Below are positions 41,204 to 49,588 of a DNA stretch of 63,639 nucleotides, in pieces. A program made the translations under genes and the position numbers. Origin of the DNA: JAJFFW01 sp963922595 (GTDB lineage: Bacteria > Pseudomonadota > Alphaproteobacteria > Caulobacterales > Parvularculaceae); assembly GCA_963922595.1 (NCBI GenBank), contig CAWUIM010000010.1:1-63639 (forward strand), written 5' to 3'. The notes beneath the pieces were generated by a model that saw nothing but the letters and a program-made list of their open reading frames with translations, had not been told where the DNA came from and did no database searches. Within the stretch, counting starts at the first letter, position 1; every line of letters starts with the position of its first letter.

Positions 41204-42056
41204 AACGCTATTCATTACCGGCGCCTCACGCGGGATCGGGCTCGCTATCGCAAAACGCGCCGCGGCAGACGGGGCGAACATTGCAATCGCTGCGAAAACC
41301 GCTGAGCCGCATAAACATCTGCCGGGCACGATCTACACCGCCGCCGAAGAGATCGAAGCGGCGGGCGGAAAAGCCTTGCCGCTAATCGTCGATATTCGTT
41401 CGCAGGAACTGGTGCAGGAGGCGATCGACAAGACCGTGGCTGAATTCGGCGGCATTGATATTTGCGTCAACAATGCGTCAGCCATCAATCTTTCCGGCAC
41501 TGAGGCGACAGAGATGAAGCGATGGGATCTCATGCACCAGATCAATGCGCGCGGGACATTCCTTGTTTCCAAATTGTGCATACCGCATCTCAAAAAAGCC
41601 GATAATCCGCATGTTCTCAATCTGTCGCCGCCGCTTGATATGAGCCCGAAATGGTTTGCGCCGCACGTGGCCTACACGATGGCGAAGTATGGCATGTCTC
41701 TTTGCGTGCTGGGAATGGCCGAAGAATTCCGCAAGGACGGCATCGCGTTTAATGCGCTCTGGCCGCGAACAGCAATCGCCACGGCGGCCGTGGAATTTGC
41801 GCTCGGCGGCGACGAAATGGTCAAGGGATCGCGAACCACGGACATTCTGTCTGACGCCGCGCATATTATTCTCAATAAACCGTCTAAAGAATTTACCGGT
41901 AACTTCGTCATCGACGACACGCTCCTTCACGAGCATGGCGTCACCGATTTTGAAAAATACCGGGTGGATCCGTCGCGACCGCTCTTTCCAGATTTCTTCG
42001 TGCCGGACGGCGCGACCCCGCCGCCTGGCGTGGCGGAAACAATCGTAAAGATGTAG
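41187..42056 (+). CDS. short-chain dehydrogenase, HSDL2-like
   Basis: A 289-residue NAD(P)-dependent dehydrogenase. TGASRGIGLAIA (11-22) binds the cofactor; VNNASAINLSGT marks the NNAG/S element; YTMAKYGMSLCVLGMAEEF provides the YxxxK pair, with the catalytic Ser in LNLSPPLD. The sequence follows the hydroxysteroid dehydrogenase-like 2 (HSDL2) group closely, but lacks the SCP2 sterol-carrier domain of the animal protein. Its fatty-acid or steroid substrate is unknown. ATG 41187 has GGAGAG seven bases upstream. Confidence 0.92.
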   Translation: MSLKDKTLFITGASRGIGLAIAKRAAADGANIAIAAKTAEPHKHLPGTIYTAAEEIEAAGGKALPLIVDIRSQELVQEAIDKTVAEFGGIDICVNNASAINLSGTEATEMKRWDLMHQINARGTFLVSKLCIPHLKKADNPHVLNLSPPLDMSPKWFAPHVAYTMAKYGMSLCVLGMAEEFRKDGIAFNALWPRTAIATAAVEFALGGDEMVKGSRTTDILSDAAHIILNKPSKEFTGNFVIDDTLLHEHGVTDFEKYRVDPSRPLFPDFFVPDGATPPPGVAETIVKM

Positions 42057-42066
42057 GCGTGCGCTC

Positions 42067-42762
42067 GTGAGGGTGAGGCTGAACCGGCGGCGAACGCTCG
42101 CCCTGGCGATTGCAGCCTTGAGCGTGCTCGTATTCTTTTATGTGCGTTTTGCGCCCGACAGATATGATATCACCGCGCCGTTGAGTCTGACCGAACCGCC
42201 GACCATCGTGACGCCGTTCAAACTCAAATTGATGGGCGTTGAGGCTTGCTACGCCGCGCTTGATCAGGCGGGGGTACGCTACGAGAAGCTTTCTGATCGC
42301 GAGACCGGGCGCGGCTGCGGTTTTCGCCAATCGGTACTGATCAGACAAACGAGCGTCCCCTGGGGCGAGGGCCTCAGCCTGACCTGTCCCATGGCGGCGG
42401 CGCTCGTTATGTGGGAGCGCCATGACCTTCAGCCGGCGGCGCAAGAACGGTTTGGCAAGCCTGTGGTGCTGATTGAGAATTACGGCTCATACGCCTGCCG
42501 CAATATCAACAATGCGGCGCGCGGCTCGCGCAGCGAACATGCGCGCGCCAATGCGATCGACATTTCTGGTTTCGTGCTTCAAGGCGGGACGAGTATTGCA
42601 GTGCGCCGCGACTGGCGCGGGCGGGACGCCGAGGCGCGGTTCCTTCGCAAGCTGCACAGGAGCGGATGTTTTTATTTCAACACAGTGCTCGGTCCCGATT
42701 ACAACGCGTTGCACGAGGACCATTTCCATTTCGATCAGGGAAATTATCGCAGTTGCCGCTGA
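42067..42762 (+). CDS. extensin-like (Extensin_C) family protein
   Basis: A 231-residue protein with one N-terminal membrane helix (about 10-28). The C-terminal half matches the Extensin_C domain, probably related to M15/DUF882 peptidases: SYACRNINNAARGSRSEHARANAIDISGF with His and Asp spaced as metal ligands, and the last HEDHFHFDQGNYRSCR (H-x-D-H-FHFD). It may act on peptidoglycan in the periplasm. The start is GTG 42067, ten bases after the SDR gene. Confidence 0.87.
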   Translation: MRVRLNRRRTLALAIAALSVLVFFYVRFAPDRYDITAPLSLTEPPTIVTPFKLKLMGVEACYAALDQAGVRYEKLSDRETGRGCGFRQSVLIRQTSVPWGEGLSLTCPMAAALVMWERHDLQPAAQERFGKPVVLIENYGSYACRNINNAARGSRSEHARANAIDISGFVLQGGTSIAVRRDWRGRDAEARFLRKLHRSGCFYFNTVLGPDYNALHEDHFHFDQGNYRSCR

Positions 42763-42775
42763 CGGAAGGCGGGGG

Positions 42776-43675
42776 TTAAGGCGTGCGTTTGGCGAGTGTC
42801 ACTTTCGAGCCCGGACAGCGCCGCAACTTATCCGATATCCAAACGCTCGCGTCCATTAAAGCGTCTAGATCGACACCCGTTTCAAACCCCGACTTGCGGA
42901 GGGAATAAACGACGTCTTCGCTCGCCACATTACCGGAGGCGCCCTTCGCGTAGGGGCAGCCCCCAAGACCGGAGACCGAGCTGTCGAACGTCGTCACGCC
43001 CGCATCGATCGCCGCCCAGATATTGGAAAGCGCCTGGCCGTAAGTGTCGTGAAAATGGCCCGCCAACGCCGCAACGGGAATTGCGTTGGCGAGCGCCCTG
43101 ATCAGTGCGGCGGTCTCCCGCGGCGTCCCGACGCCGATCGTGTCGCCAAGCGAAATCTCATAGCAGCCCATATCGTATAGCGCCTTTGATACGCGTACGA
43201 CATTCTCGACCGGCACCGCGCCTTCATAGGGGCATCCCAGTACGCAAGAGACATAGCCGCGCACGCGAACGCCGTTGGTCTTTGCCGCTTCGATCACTGG
43301 CTTGAAGCGCTCCAGGCTTTCTTCGATCGTGGCGTTGATATTCTTTTGGCTGAAGGTTTCGGACGCGGCGCCAAAGACGGCGATTGTGTCCGCTTGCGCC
43401 GCGCGCGCCGCCTCGTAGCCTTTCATGTTCGGCGTTAGAACAGGATAGGAGACGCCGTCGCGACGTTTGATCCCGGTCAGGACGGCATCGCTCGCCGCCA
43501 TTTGCGGCACCCATTTCGGTGAAACGAACGCGCCCGCTTCGACAGACTGAAAGCCGGCCTCGGCTAACCGCTCTACAAGCTCGATTTTCGTGGCCGGGTC
43601 GATCGTCTGTTTTTCATTCTGAAGTCCGTCGCGCGGGCCGACCTCTACAAGCGTAATGTGATCGGTCATGCGCAT
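42776..43675 (-). CDS. hydroxymethylglutaryl-CoA lyase
   Basis: Last enzyme of leucine breakdown: HMG-CoA to acetoacetate and acetyl-CoA. The barrel begins LVEVGPRDGLQNE with the metal-binding Asp. The active-site signature VSGLGGCPYAKGASGNVASE, which includes the catalytic Cys, is complete, and HFHDTYGQAL supplies metal-binding histidines. The protein has 299 residues; M3 (43669) is an alternative start. It closes the minus-strand leucine block after a 110-base gap from the MCC alpha gene. The stop is 13 bases from the convergent extensin gene. Confidence 0.96.
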   Translation of the reverse strand: MRMTDHITLVEVGPRDGLQNEKQTIDPATKIELVERLAEAGFQSVEAGAFVSPKWVPQMAASDAVLTGIKRRDGVSYPVLTPNMKGYEAARAAQADTIAVFGAASETFSQKNINATIEESLERFKPVIEAAKTNGVRVRGYVSCVLGCPYEGAVPVENVVRVSKALYDMGCYEISLGDTIGVGTPRETAALIRALANAIPVAALAGHFHDTYGQALSNIWAAIDAGVTTFDSSVSGLGGCPYAKGASGNVASEDVVYSLRKSGFETGVDLDALMDASVWISDKLRRCPGSKVTLAKRTP

Positions 43676-43686
43676 GCGCCCTCATA

Positions 43687-43714
43687 AACCGCGCGGCTGC
43701 GGGCGGTTTTTTTT
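43687..43714 (+). terminator. possible hairpin with T tract, antisense to the leucine genes
   Basis: AACCGC (43687-43692) pairs with GCGGTT (43703-43708) followed by six T on the plus strand. No plus-strand gene reaches this point, so it would stop an antisense transcript or mark an old boundary. On the minus strand the T tract is missing. Confidence 0.35.
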
Positions 43715-43785
43715 ATCGCCACAAAGAATAGCGTATCCGGCGCTTTTACATAGAACGCGTTGACGTCAATGCGGATCGCCATTGC

Positions 43786-45807
43786 TCAGGCCTCTTGTTC
43801 AAACTCAACGAGAAGGTCGCCGTCTTTCACCTGATCGCCGGGCTTGAACCGAAACGCTTTGATTACGCCGTCATAGGGCGCTTTGATTGTGTGTTCCATT
43901 TTCATGGCTTCCATCACAATGAGCGGATCGCCCGCCTTGATCGCGTCGCCGGACGCTGCTTTCTGAAGCGTAATCACGCCGGGCATGGGCGCAGTCAGGC
44001 TCCCCTCAGAAGAGCCCGCGCCGCCGGCGGCGGACAGAGGATCCGGGAATCGCACATCCCAGAAATCAGCGCCGATCCAGATGCGCGCGCCGGATCCATG
44101 CGGCGCGGCGAAGGCCCTGACGGTGCGCCCGTCCACTGTCAGGCGGATGTCGCCGTCCACATGGTCATGAAGGGAGAAATGAAACGGCGCGGCTGCTTTG
44201 GGCGCATGATCGGCGCCGTTTTCACGGCGCGCCGCGGCGCTGGCGTCCGTTTCAAGACGCGCGGCGAAACCATCGCCTTCCGCTGATAGGCGGAGGATCG
44301 AGGCTTTTTCTTCGTGGGCGATCCAATAGACGGCCTCGCGCGGCGCATTGAGCCGGAACCCGCGTAAGCCGGCCCAGGGATCGCTATTGTCATCGACCAG
44401 CGTTTCACTTCGCCGGTAGACAAGCGCCGCTGCGAGCGCGCTGGCGTGCAAAGGGGGCCGGTGAAAAAGCGTGTCTGTGTGTTCATCGATATAGCGGGTC
44501 GAAACTTCACCCAGCCTGAAGTCGTCGTCTTCCGTGAGGGCGTGAAGAAACCGGGCGTTGGTTTCAAGGCCGGCCACACGGGTCTCGGCCAACGCCGCGC
44601 TCATGCGGCCAAGCGCTTCAGCGCGCGACGCGCCATAGGTGATGATCTTGGCGATCATCGGATCGTAGTAGGGGGAAATCTCCTGACCTTCTTCAACGCC
44701 GGAATCGATGCGGGCGTGGTCGTCGGGCAGCTTTAACGTCGCCAGCGTTCCGATCGACGGCGCGAAGCCCTGATCGGGATTTTCCGCGTAAAGCCTCGAT
44801 TCGAAGGCATGGCCGTTTTCAGTGATTTGTTCCTGCGTTCGCGGCAGCGGTTCGCCGGCGGCGATGCGCAACTGCCACTCGACAAAATCAAGCCCGGTGA
44901 TGGCCTCAGAAACCGGGTGCTCCACTTGGAGGCGTGTATTCATTTCCATGAAGTAGACGGCCTCTGCGCCGTCATAGAGGAACTCCACCGTGCCTGCGCC
45001 GCGATAATTGACGGCTTTGGCCGCATCGACGCCGGCTTTCAAAAGGTCAGCGCGCACAAAGGCGGGCAGCTGAGGGGCGGGCGCTTCCTCGATAATCTTC
45101 TGGTGTCGGCGTTGTACGGAACAGTCGCGTTCGAACATATGAACCGCACCGCCTGCGCCGTCGCCAAAGATTTGAACTTCCAAATGGCGCGCCCGCGGCA
45201 GGTATTTCTCCACAAGAAAACGGACGTCGCCGAATGCGGAAAGGGCTTCGCGTTTAGCGGCGGCGAGCGCTTCTTCCAGGTCAGCCTCACCTTCGACGAT
45301 GCGCATGCCTTTGCCGCCGCCGCCCGCCGTCGCTTTCAGCAAAACCGGATATCCGATTCGCGCTGATTCGCGCTTAAACGTATCGACCGATTGATCCGCC
45401 CCCTGATAGCCGGGCGTTGTAGGGACGCCAGCGGCTTCCATCAAATCTTTTGCCGCCGATTTCGATCCCATCGCCCGGATTGTTTCCGCCGAAGGGCCGA
45501 TAAAGACGATACTGGCTTTTTCCAGCGCATCAGCGAATTCGGCGTTTTCTGAAAGGAAGCCGTAACCGGGGTGGATTGCTTCGGCACCGGTTGCTTTCGC
45601 CGCGTCGATAATCCGCTCAGCCACCAAGTAACTTTCCGCCGCCGGCGCGGCGCCGATATGCACCGCCTCATCGCACGCTTTGACATGAGGGGATTTGGCG
45701 TCAGCGTCTGAATAAACAGCGACTGTCGCGACGCCCATGCGCCGGGCGGTGCGGGCGATGCGGACGGCGATTTCACCACGATTGGCGATCAGGATTTTCT
45801 TGAACAT
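43786..45807 (-). CDS. methylcrotonyl-CoA carboxylase alpha subunit (biotin carboxylase + BCCP)
   Basis: The biotin-carrying subunit, 673 residues. The biotin carboxylase part (1-450) has FKKILIANRGEIAVRIARTARR, the ATP-grasp loop KATAGGGGKGMRIV and FMEMNTRLQVEHPVSEAITG. The C-terminal biotinyl domain carries the biotin site AMKMEHTI (Lys to be biotinylated). Context (hydratase, MCC beta, HMG-CoA lyase) points to 3-methylcrotonyl-CoA rather than propionyl- or acetyl-CoA. It lies 21 bases after the hydratase gene. Confidence 0.93.
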   Translation of the reverse strand: MFKKILIANRGEIAVRIARTARRMGVATVAVYSDADAKSPHVKACDEAVHIGAAPAAESYLVAERIIDAAKATGAEAIHPGYGFLSENAEFADALEKASIVFIGPSAETIRAMGSKSAAKDLMEAAGVPTTPGYQGADQSVDTFKRESARIGYPVLLKATAGGGGKGMRIVEGEADLEEALAAAKREALSAFGDVRFLVEKYLPRARHLEVQIFGDGAGGAVHMFERDCSVQRRHQKIIEEAPAPQLPAFVRADLLKAGVDAAKAVNYRGAGTVEFLYDGAEAVYFMEMNTRLQVEHPVSEAITGLDFVEWQLRIAAGEPLPRTQEQITENGHAFESRLYAENPDQGFAPSIGTLATLKLPDDHARIDSGVEEGQEISPYYDPMIAKIITYGASRAEALGRMSAALAETRVAGLETNARFLHALTEDDDFRLGEVSTRYIDEHTDTLFHRPPLHASALAAALVYRRSETLVDDNSDPWAGLRGFRLNAPREAVYWIAHEEKASILRLSAEGDGFAARLETDASAAARRENGADHAPKAAAPFHFSLHDHVDGDIRLTVDGRTVRAFAAPHGSGARIWIGADFWDVRFPDPLSAAGGAGSSEGSLTAPMPGVITLQKAASGDAIKAGDPLIVMEAMKMEHTIKAPYDGVIKAFRFKPGDQVKDGDLLVEFEQEA

Positions 45808-45828
45808 GTGCGTATGGTGACTGCTTTA

Positions 45829-46626
45829 CTAATCGCTTTCAACAATCCAGTTGGGCTTTCGTTTTTCCAGGAATGCGTTGAGGCCTTCTTTGCCTTCGTC
45901 ACTGGCGCGGGTGCGTGCGATCAGGCCGGCGGTGTCTTCCATCACGCTGTCGCCCATGACGCGGTAGGAGACGCGCTTGACGAGATCCTTCGCCGCCGCT
46001 TGCGCTTTGGGTCCGCCGGTCAACAGGTTGTCGATCACACCCTCGAGCGTTGCGTCCAGTTGCGCGCCCATAGCGACCATATGGACCAGCCCCAATTCTT
46101 TGGCCTTAGCGGCGTCGAAGCGCTCGGCGGTGAGGAAATAGCGGCGCGCTTGCCGCGGCGTCATTGCGCGCACCACGAAAGGCGAAATGACTGCGGGGAT
46201 GAGACCGAGTTTGACTTCCGACAATGCAAAGAACGCCTCTTCCGCAGCGATTGCGATATCGCAGGCCGCCACCAATCCGACGCCGCCGCCAAGCGCGGGA
46301 CCGTTGACGAGCGCAATGGTTGGTTTGTCGCTTTCATCGATCGAGCGCAGCATGTGACCGAGGCGCCGTGCGTCATCTTTGTTTTCAGCCGCAGAATAGT
46401 CCGCCACCCGGCGCATCATGTTGAGATCGGCGCCCGCCGAAAATGCTTTACCGGCGCCGGTCAGAACAATGACCCGCACATTCTGGTCGCTGTTCAGCCG
46501 GCCCATGGCGTCGCAGATCTCGCCAATAAGCTGTTCGTTGAACGCGTTGCGCAGGTCCGGCCGGTTCATCGTCAGTCGCGCAACGCCGCGCTGATCAACG
46601 GTAAGCCTCAGCAATTGTCCGTCCAT
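45829..46626 (-). CDS. enoyl-CoA hydratase, probable methylglutaconyl-CoA hydratase
   Basis: A crotonase-fold enzyme of 265 residues. RLTMNRPDLRNAFNEQLI opens the fold; GAGKAFSAGADLNMM forms the oxyanion hole; ALGGGVGLVAACDIAIAAEEAFFALSEVKLGLIPAVISPFV contains the catalytic acidic residues. Neighbours on both sides are MCC subunits, so the likely step is 3-methylglutaconyl-CoA to HMG-CoA. ATG 46626 is preferred: GGGAGGAAG lies upstream, while the frame from 46686 adds 20 residues not found in the family. Confidence 0.92.
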   Translation of the reverse strand: MDGQLLRLTVDQRGVARLTMNRPDLRNAFNEQLIGEICDAMGRLNSDQNVRVIVLTGAGKAFSAGADLNMMRRVADYSAAENKDDARRLGHMLRSIDESDKPTIALVNGPALGGGVGLVAACDIAIAAEEAFFALSEVKLGLIPAVISPFVVRAMTPRQARRYFLTAERFDAAKAKELGLVHMVAMGAQLDATLEGVIDNLLTGGPKAQAAAKDLVKRVSYRVMGDSVMEDTAGLIARTRASDEGKEGLNAFLEKRKPNWIVESD

Positions 46627-46784
46627 CGCCACTTCCTCCCATTTTTTATGGGCGTTATAGGCGAAGGCGTTGGCGGACGCCAGCATGGCGGAGAAGGCCT
46701 GACAACAGGGTTAACGAGGGTCGCTGAACGATCAGTATGCGAAAAAGCGCTTGAGAGATCGCCCGTTCCGGCTGGTGCGCCGCA

Positions 46785-48392
46785 TCACATTCTGAAGACG
46801 CCAAACGTTGTCTTTTCAATCGGCGCATTGAGGCTTGCGGAGATACAAAGCCCCAGAATATCGCGCGTTTGCGCCGGGTCGATGATGCCGTCGTCCCAGA
46901 GCCGCGCCGAGGCGTAATAGGGCGAGCCCTGCTCTTCATAACCCTCGCGGATTTTCGCTTTGAAGGCGTCTTCGTCCTCGCTCGGCCAGGTCTCTCCCTT
47001 GGCCTCCATCCCGTCCCGACGCACCGTGGCGAGGACGCTCGCCGCTTGCTCGCCGCCCATGACGGAGATGCGCGCGTTTGGCCACATGAACATGAAGCGC
47101 GGGCCGTAGGCGCGCCCGCACATGCCGTAATTGCCGGCCCCATATGAGCCGCCCACCACCACAGTGAATTTCGGCACATTCGCGCTCGCCACAGCGGTGA
47201 CAAGTTTAGCGCCGTCCTTCGCGATACCGCCGCTTTCCGCGGACTTGCCGACCATGAATCCGGTGATGTTCTGTAAAAAGAGTAGCGGCACGCCGCGCTG
47301 CGCGCACAGCTCAATAAAGTGCGCGCCCTTCAAGGCGCTTTCAGAAAAGAGAATGCCATTATTCGCGAGAATGCCGACAGGGAACCCGTGGAGATGCGCG
47401 AACCCTGTGACCAAGGTTGATCCGTAAAGCGGCTTGAATTCGTCGAACCGGGACCCGTCAACGAGACGGGCGATAATTTCACGCGCATCATAGGGCTTGC
47501 GCGCATCGGTTTCGATCACGCCATAAAGTTCGTCCGTGTCATAAAGTGGCGGTTCGGGCTCGACTGTGACAATCTCGCCTTGCTTCACCCAATTGACGCG
47601 AGAGACGATTGATCGCGCAAGACCAAGCGCATGATCGTCGTTCTCCGCAAGATGGTCCACAACGCCGGATTCGCGCGCATGTAAGTCGCCGCCGCCGAGC
47701 TCTTCCGAGGTGACGACTTCCCCTGTCGCGGCCTTTACCAGCGGCGGTCCGCCCAGAAAAATCGTGCCCTGATTGCGCACAATGATCGCTTCGTCGGACA
47801 TGGCGGGCACATAGGCGCCGCCGGCGGTGCAACTGCCATGGACGACCGCGATTTGCGGAATGCCCATAGACGACATGCGCGCTTGATTAAAAAAGATGCG
47901 TCCAAAATCATCCTTATCGGGAAAAACTTCGTCCTGCATCGGCAAGAATGCGCCGCCGGACTCCACAAGATAAATGCAGGGCAGACGATTTTCCTGCGCG
48001 ATCTCCTGAGCGCGCAGATGCTTCTTGACCGTCATCGGGTGATAGGTGCCGCCTTTCACTGTCGGATCATTGGCGACGATCATGCATTCAACGCCTTCAA
48101 TCCGGCCGATGCCAGCGACGACGCCAGCGGCGGCCACGTCGCCTGAATACATGTTCCAGGCGGCGAATTGTCCGATTTCCAGAAACGGCGCACCCGGATC
48201 GAGCAATCGCTCAATGCGCTCCCGGGCCAAAAGCTTACCGCGGGCCTTGTGGCGTTCGGTGTAGCGCGCGCCGCCGCCTTCTGCGACCTTTGCCGCGTTC
48301 GCATTCAACTCATCGACGAGCGATTGCATCGCCGCCTTGTTGGCTGCGAAGGCTTCTGAGCGCGGGTCTATTTTCGTTTCTAGGACGGCCAT
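46785..48392 (-). CDS. methylcrotonyl-CoA carboxylase beta subunit (carboxyltransferase)
   Basis: The carboxyltransferase half of MCC, 535 residues. Both crotonase-like lobes are present: ERIERLLDPGAPFLEIGQFA, IANDPTVKGGTYHPMTVKKHLRAQEIA, the MGIPQIAVVHGSCTAGGAYVPAMSDE acyl-CoA pocket and the GAGNYGMCGRAYGPRFMFMWPNARISVMGGEQAASVL biotin-side lobe. MCC beta proteins have this GNYGMCGRAY signature (propionyl enzymes differ). Its start overlaps the DUF2834 gene by 13 bases. Confidence 0.95.
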   Translation of the reverse strand: MAVLETKIDPRSEAFAANKAAMQSLVDELNANAAKVAEGGGARYTERHKARGKLLARERIERLLDPGAPFLEIGQFAAWNMYSGDVAAAGVVAGIGRIEGVECMIVANDPTVKGGTYHPMTVKKHLRAQEIAQENRLPCIYLVESGGAFLPMQDEVFPDKDDFGRIFFNQARMSSMGIPQIAVVHGSCTAGGAYVPAMSDEAIIVRNQGTIFLGGPPLVKAATGEVVTSEELGGGDLHARESGVVDHLAENDDHALGLARSIVSRVNWVKQGEIVTVEPEPPLYDTDELYGVIETDARKPYDAREIIARLVDGSRFDEFKPLYGSTLVTGFAHLHGFPVGILANNGILFSESALKGAHFIELCAQRGVPLLFLQNITGFMVGKSAESGGIAKDGAKLVTAVASANVPKFTVVVGGSYGAGNYGMCGRAYGPRFMFMWPNARISVMGGEQAASVLATVRRDGMEAKGETWPSEDEDAFKAKIREGYEEQGSPYYASARLWDDGIIDPAQTRDILGLCISASLNAPIEKTTFGVFRM

Positions 48393-48712
48393 GAACGGTT
48401 TTCAGGGTTGGGCGTATTAAGCCGGATGAGAAGATAGACGGCGAACGCCGTCGCGACCCCGGGTATAAGACAGAGCGGGATCGCGATCCACCCATAGGGC
48501 CGGCGTTCATACAGCACCCATACGGTCAGAATGAGACCGCAAAAGATAGCGTCAAGGGAATAGCCTGTGGAATAAGGGTTCACAAACCCCGCAGCGAACG
48601 CGCCAATAACATTGCCGCTTGCGATCAGGGGCGGAATGACAATCCAGACGAACGCGAGTGCGAACGCCGCGCCCAACATAATCGTCATTAACGTAAAAAG
48701 ACGGTCACTCAT
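48380..48712 (-). CDS. DUF2834 small membrane protein
   Basis: A 110-residue membrane protein with three helices (about 6-28, 55-72, 76-97). GFVNPYSTGYSLDAIFCGLILTVWVLYE is the DUF2834 core. The function is unknown. It overlaps the MCC beta start by 13 bases and follows the thioesterase by 22, so it is inside the operon. Confidence 0.85.
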   Translation of the reverse strand: MSDRLFTLMTIMLGAAFALAFVWIVIPPLIASGNVIGAFAAGFVNPYSTGYSLDAIFCGLILTVWVLYERRPYGWIAIPLCLIPGVATAFAVYLLIRLNTPNPENRSWPS

Positions 48713-48734
48713 TCTTACCCCTCAATTATCGCCG

Positions 48735-49163
48735 TTAGACGAGCAGTGGTGACAAAACCTCGCGGAACGCGTCCGGGAGCGGCGTCGGTTTTCGACTTTC
48801 CCGGTCCACATAGACATGAACGAAATGCCCTTCAGCAGCGGTCTCGTTGTCGCCTTTCTTGAAGATCGCCAGTTCATAGCGAACCGATGAATTGCCGAGA
48901 TGCGCGACCCGTAGCGCGCCCTCCAACGCTTGTGGAAACGCCAGCGGCGCGAAATATCGGCATGTGGTTTCAACGACGAGGCCAATGACGGATCCGCGAT
49001 GGATATCGAGCGCACCTTGCGCCACAAGATAGCCGTTCACGATCGTGTCGAAGTAACTGTAGTAGACCACATTATTCACATGCGCGTAGATGTCATTATC
49101 CGACCACCGCGTCTGCAGCGGAGTGATGTGTTTGTAGTCGCCGCGCGTTGATCTCGCTGTCAC
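48735..49163 (-). CDS. acyl-CoA thioesterase, hotdog fold (4HBT type)
   Basis: A hotdog thioesterase of 142 residues. TRWSDNDIYAHVNNVVYYSYFDTIVNGYL is the 4HBT active-site helix, with the catalytic Asp in SDND and His in HVNN. GTG 49163 is chosen: it overlaps the DUF3052 stop (GTGA) and has AAGGA upstream. The frame is open further to 49319, but that part lies inside DUF3052 in another frame and is not conserved. Substrate is unknown. Confidence 0.9.
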   Translation of the reverse strand: MTARSTRGDYKHITPLQTRWSDNDIYAHVNNVVYYSYFDTIVNGYLVAQGALDIHRGSVIGLVVETTCRYFAPLAFPQALEGALRVAHLGNSSVRYELAIFKKGDNETAAEGHFVHVYVDRESRKPTPLPDAFREVLSPLLV

Positions 49164-49588
49164 TTCTTTCTGTCCTTCACCGGGATCACGAGTTTCAGGC
49201 CCGACCAGATCTCGTCCACCGCACACACTTTCACGTCGACAAGCCCGATTTTCAGGGCGTGATTGCGCACCGTATCCTCGGTGATGGTCGACGGGACGCC
49301 GGATGATTTTTTCGGCCATGAGATCCAGATCATACCGTTTTGTTGGAGTTCTTTTTTCAGCGCGGGCAAGGTTTTCTCAAACGCCGGCCGGTCGGCTGAA
49401 AAATAGTGGATATAGTCGTATGGTCCGCCGCTTACGCCGCGCGGCGTCTTGGCGCGTTTGACGCAGGCCCAGCCGTCAAAAGTGTTCAGCTCAGTAACGG
49501 CCTCGGGGACTGCGACAAGGAGGCCTTTTGCGCCATCCTTGACGCCTAGCTTCTTAAGAAGCGGCGTGCCGGAATATCCCGCTGGCAT
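49160..49588 (-). CDS. DUF3052 family protein
   Basis: A 142-residue soluble protein. GYSGTPLLKKLGVKDGAKGLLVAVP and the later NGMIWISWPKKSSGVPSTITEDTVRNHAL are DUF3052 marks, including the WxSWPKK core. It resembles a degenerate methyltransferase-like or Rossmann-like half, but the role is unknown. It overlaps the thioesterase by four bases and the alcohol dehydrogenase by one, so its translation is tightly linked to both. Confidence 0.88.
   Translation of the reverse strand: MPAGYSGTPLLKKLGVKDGAKGLLVAVPEAVTELNTFDGWACVKRAKTPRGVSGGPYDYIHYFSADRPAFEKTLPALKKELQQNGMIWISWPKKSSGVPSTITEDTVRNHALKIGLVDVKVCAVDEIWSGLKLVIPVKDRKK

Noticed and set aside
45808..46917. Long plus-strand open frame of 369 codons
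   Set aside because: It is antisense to the hydratase and the end of the MCC beta gene; both of those have clear family motifs.
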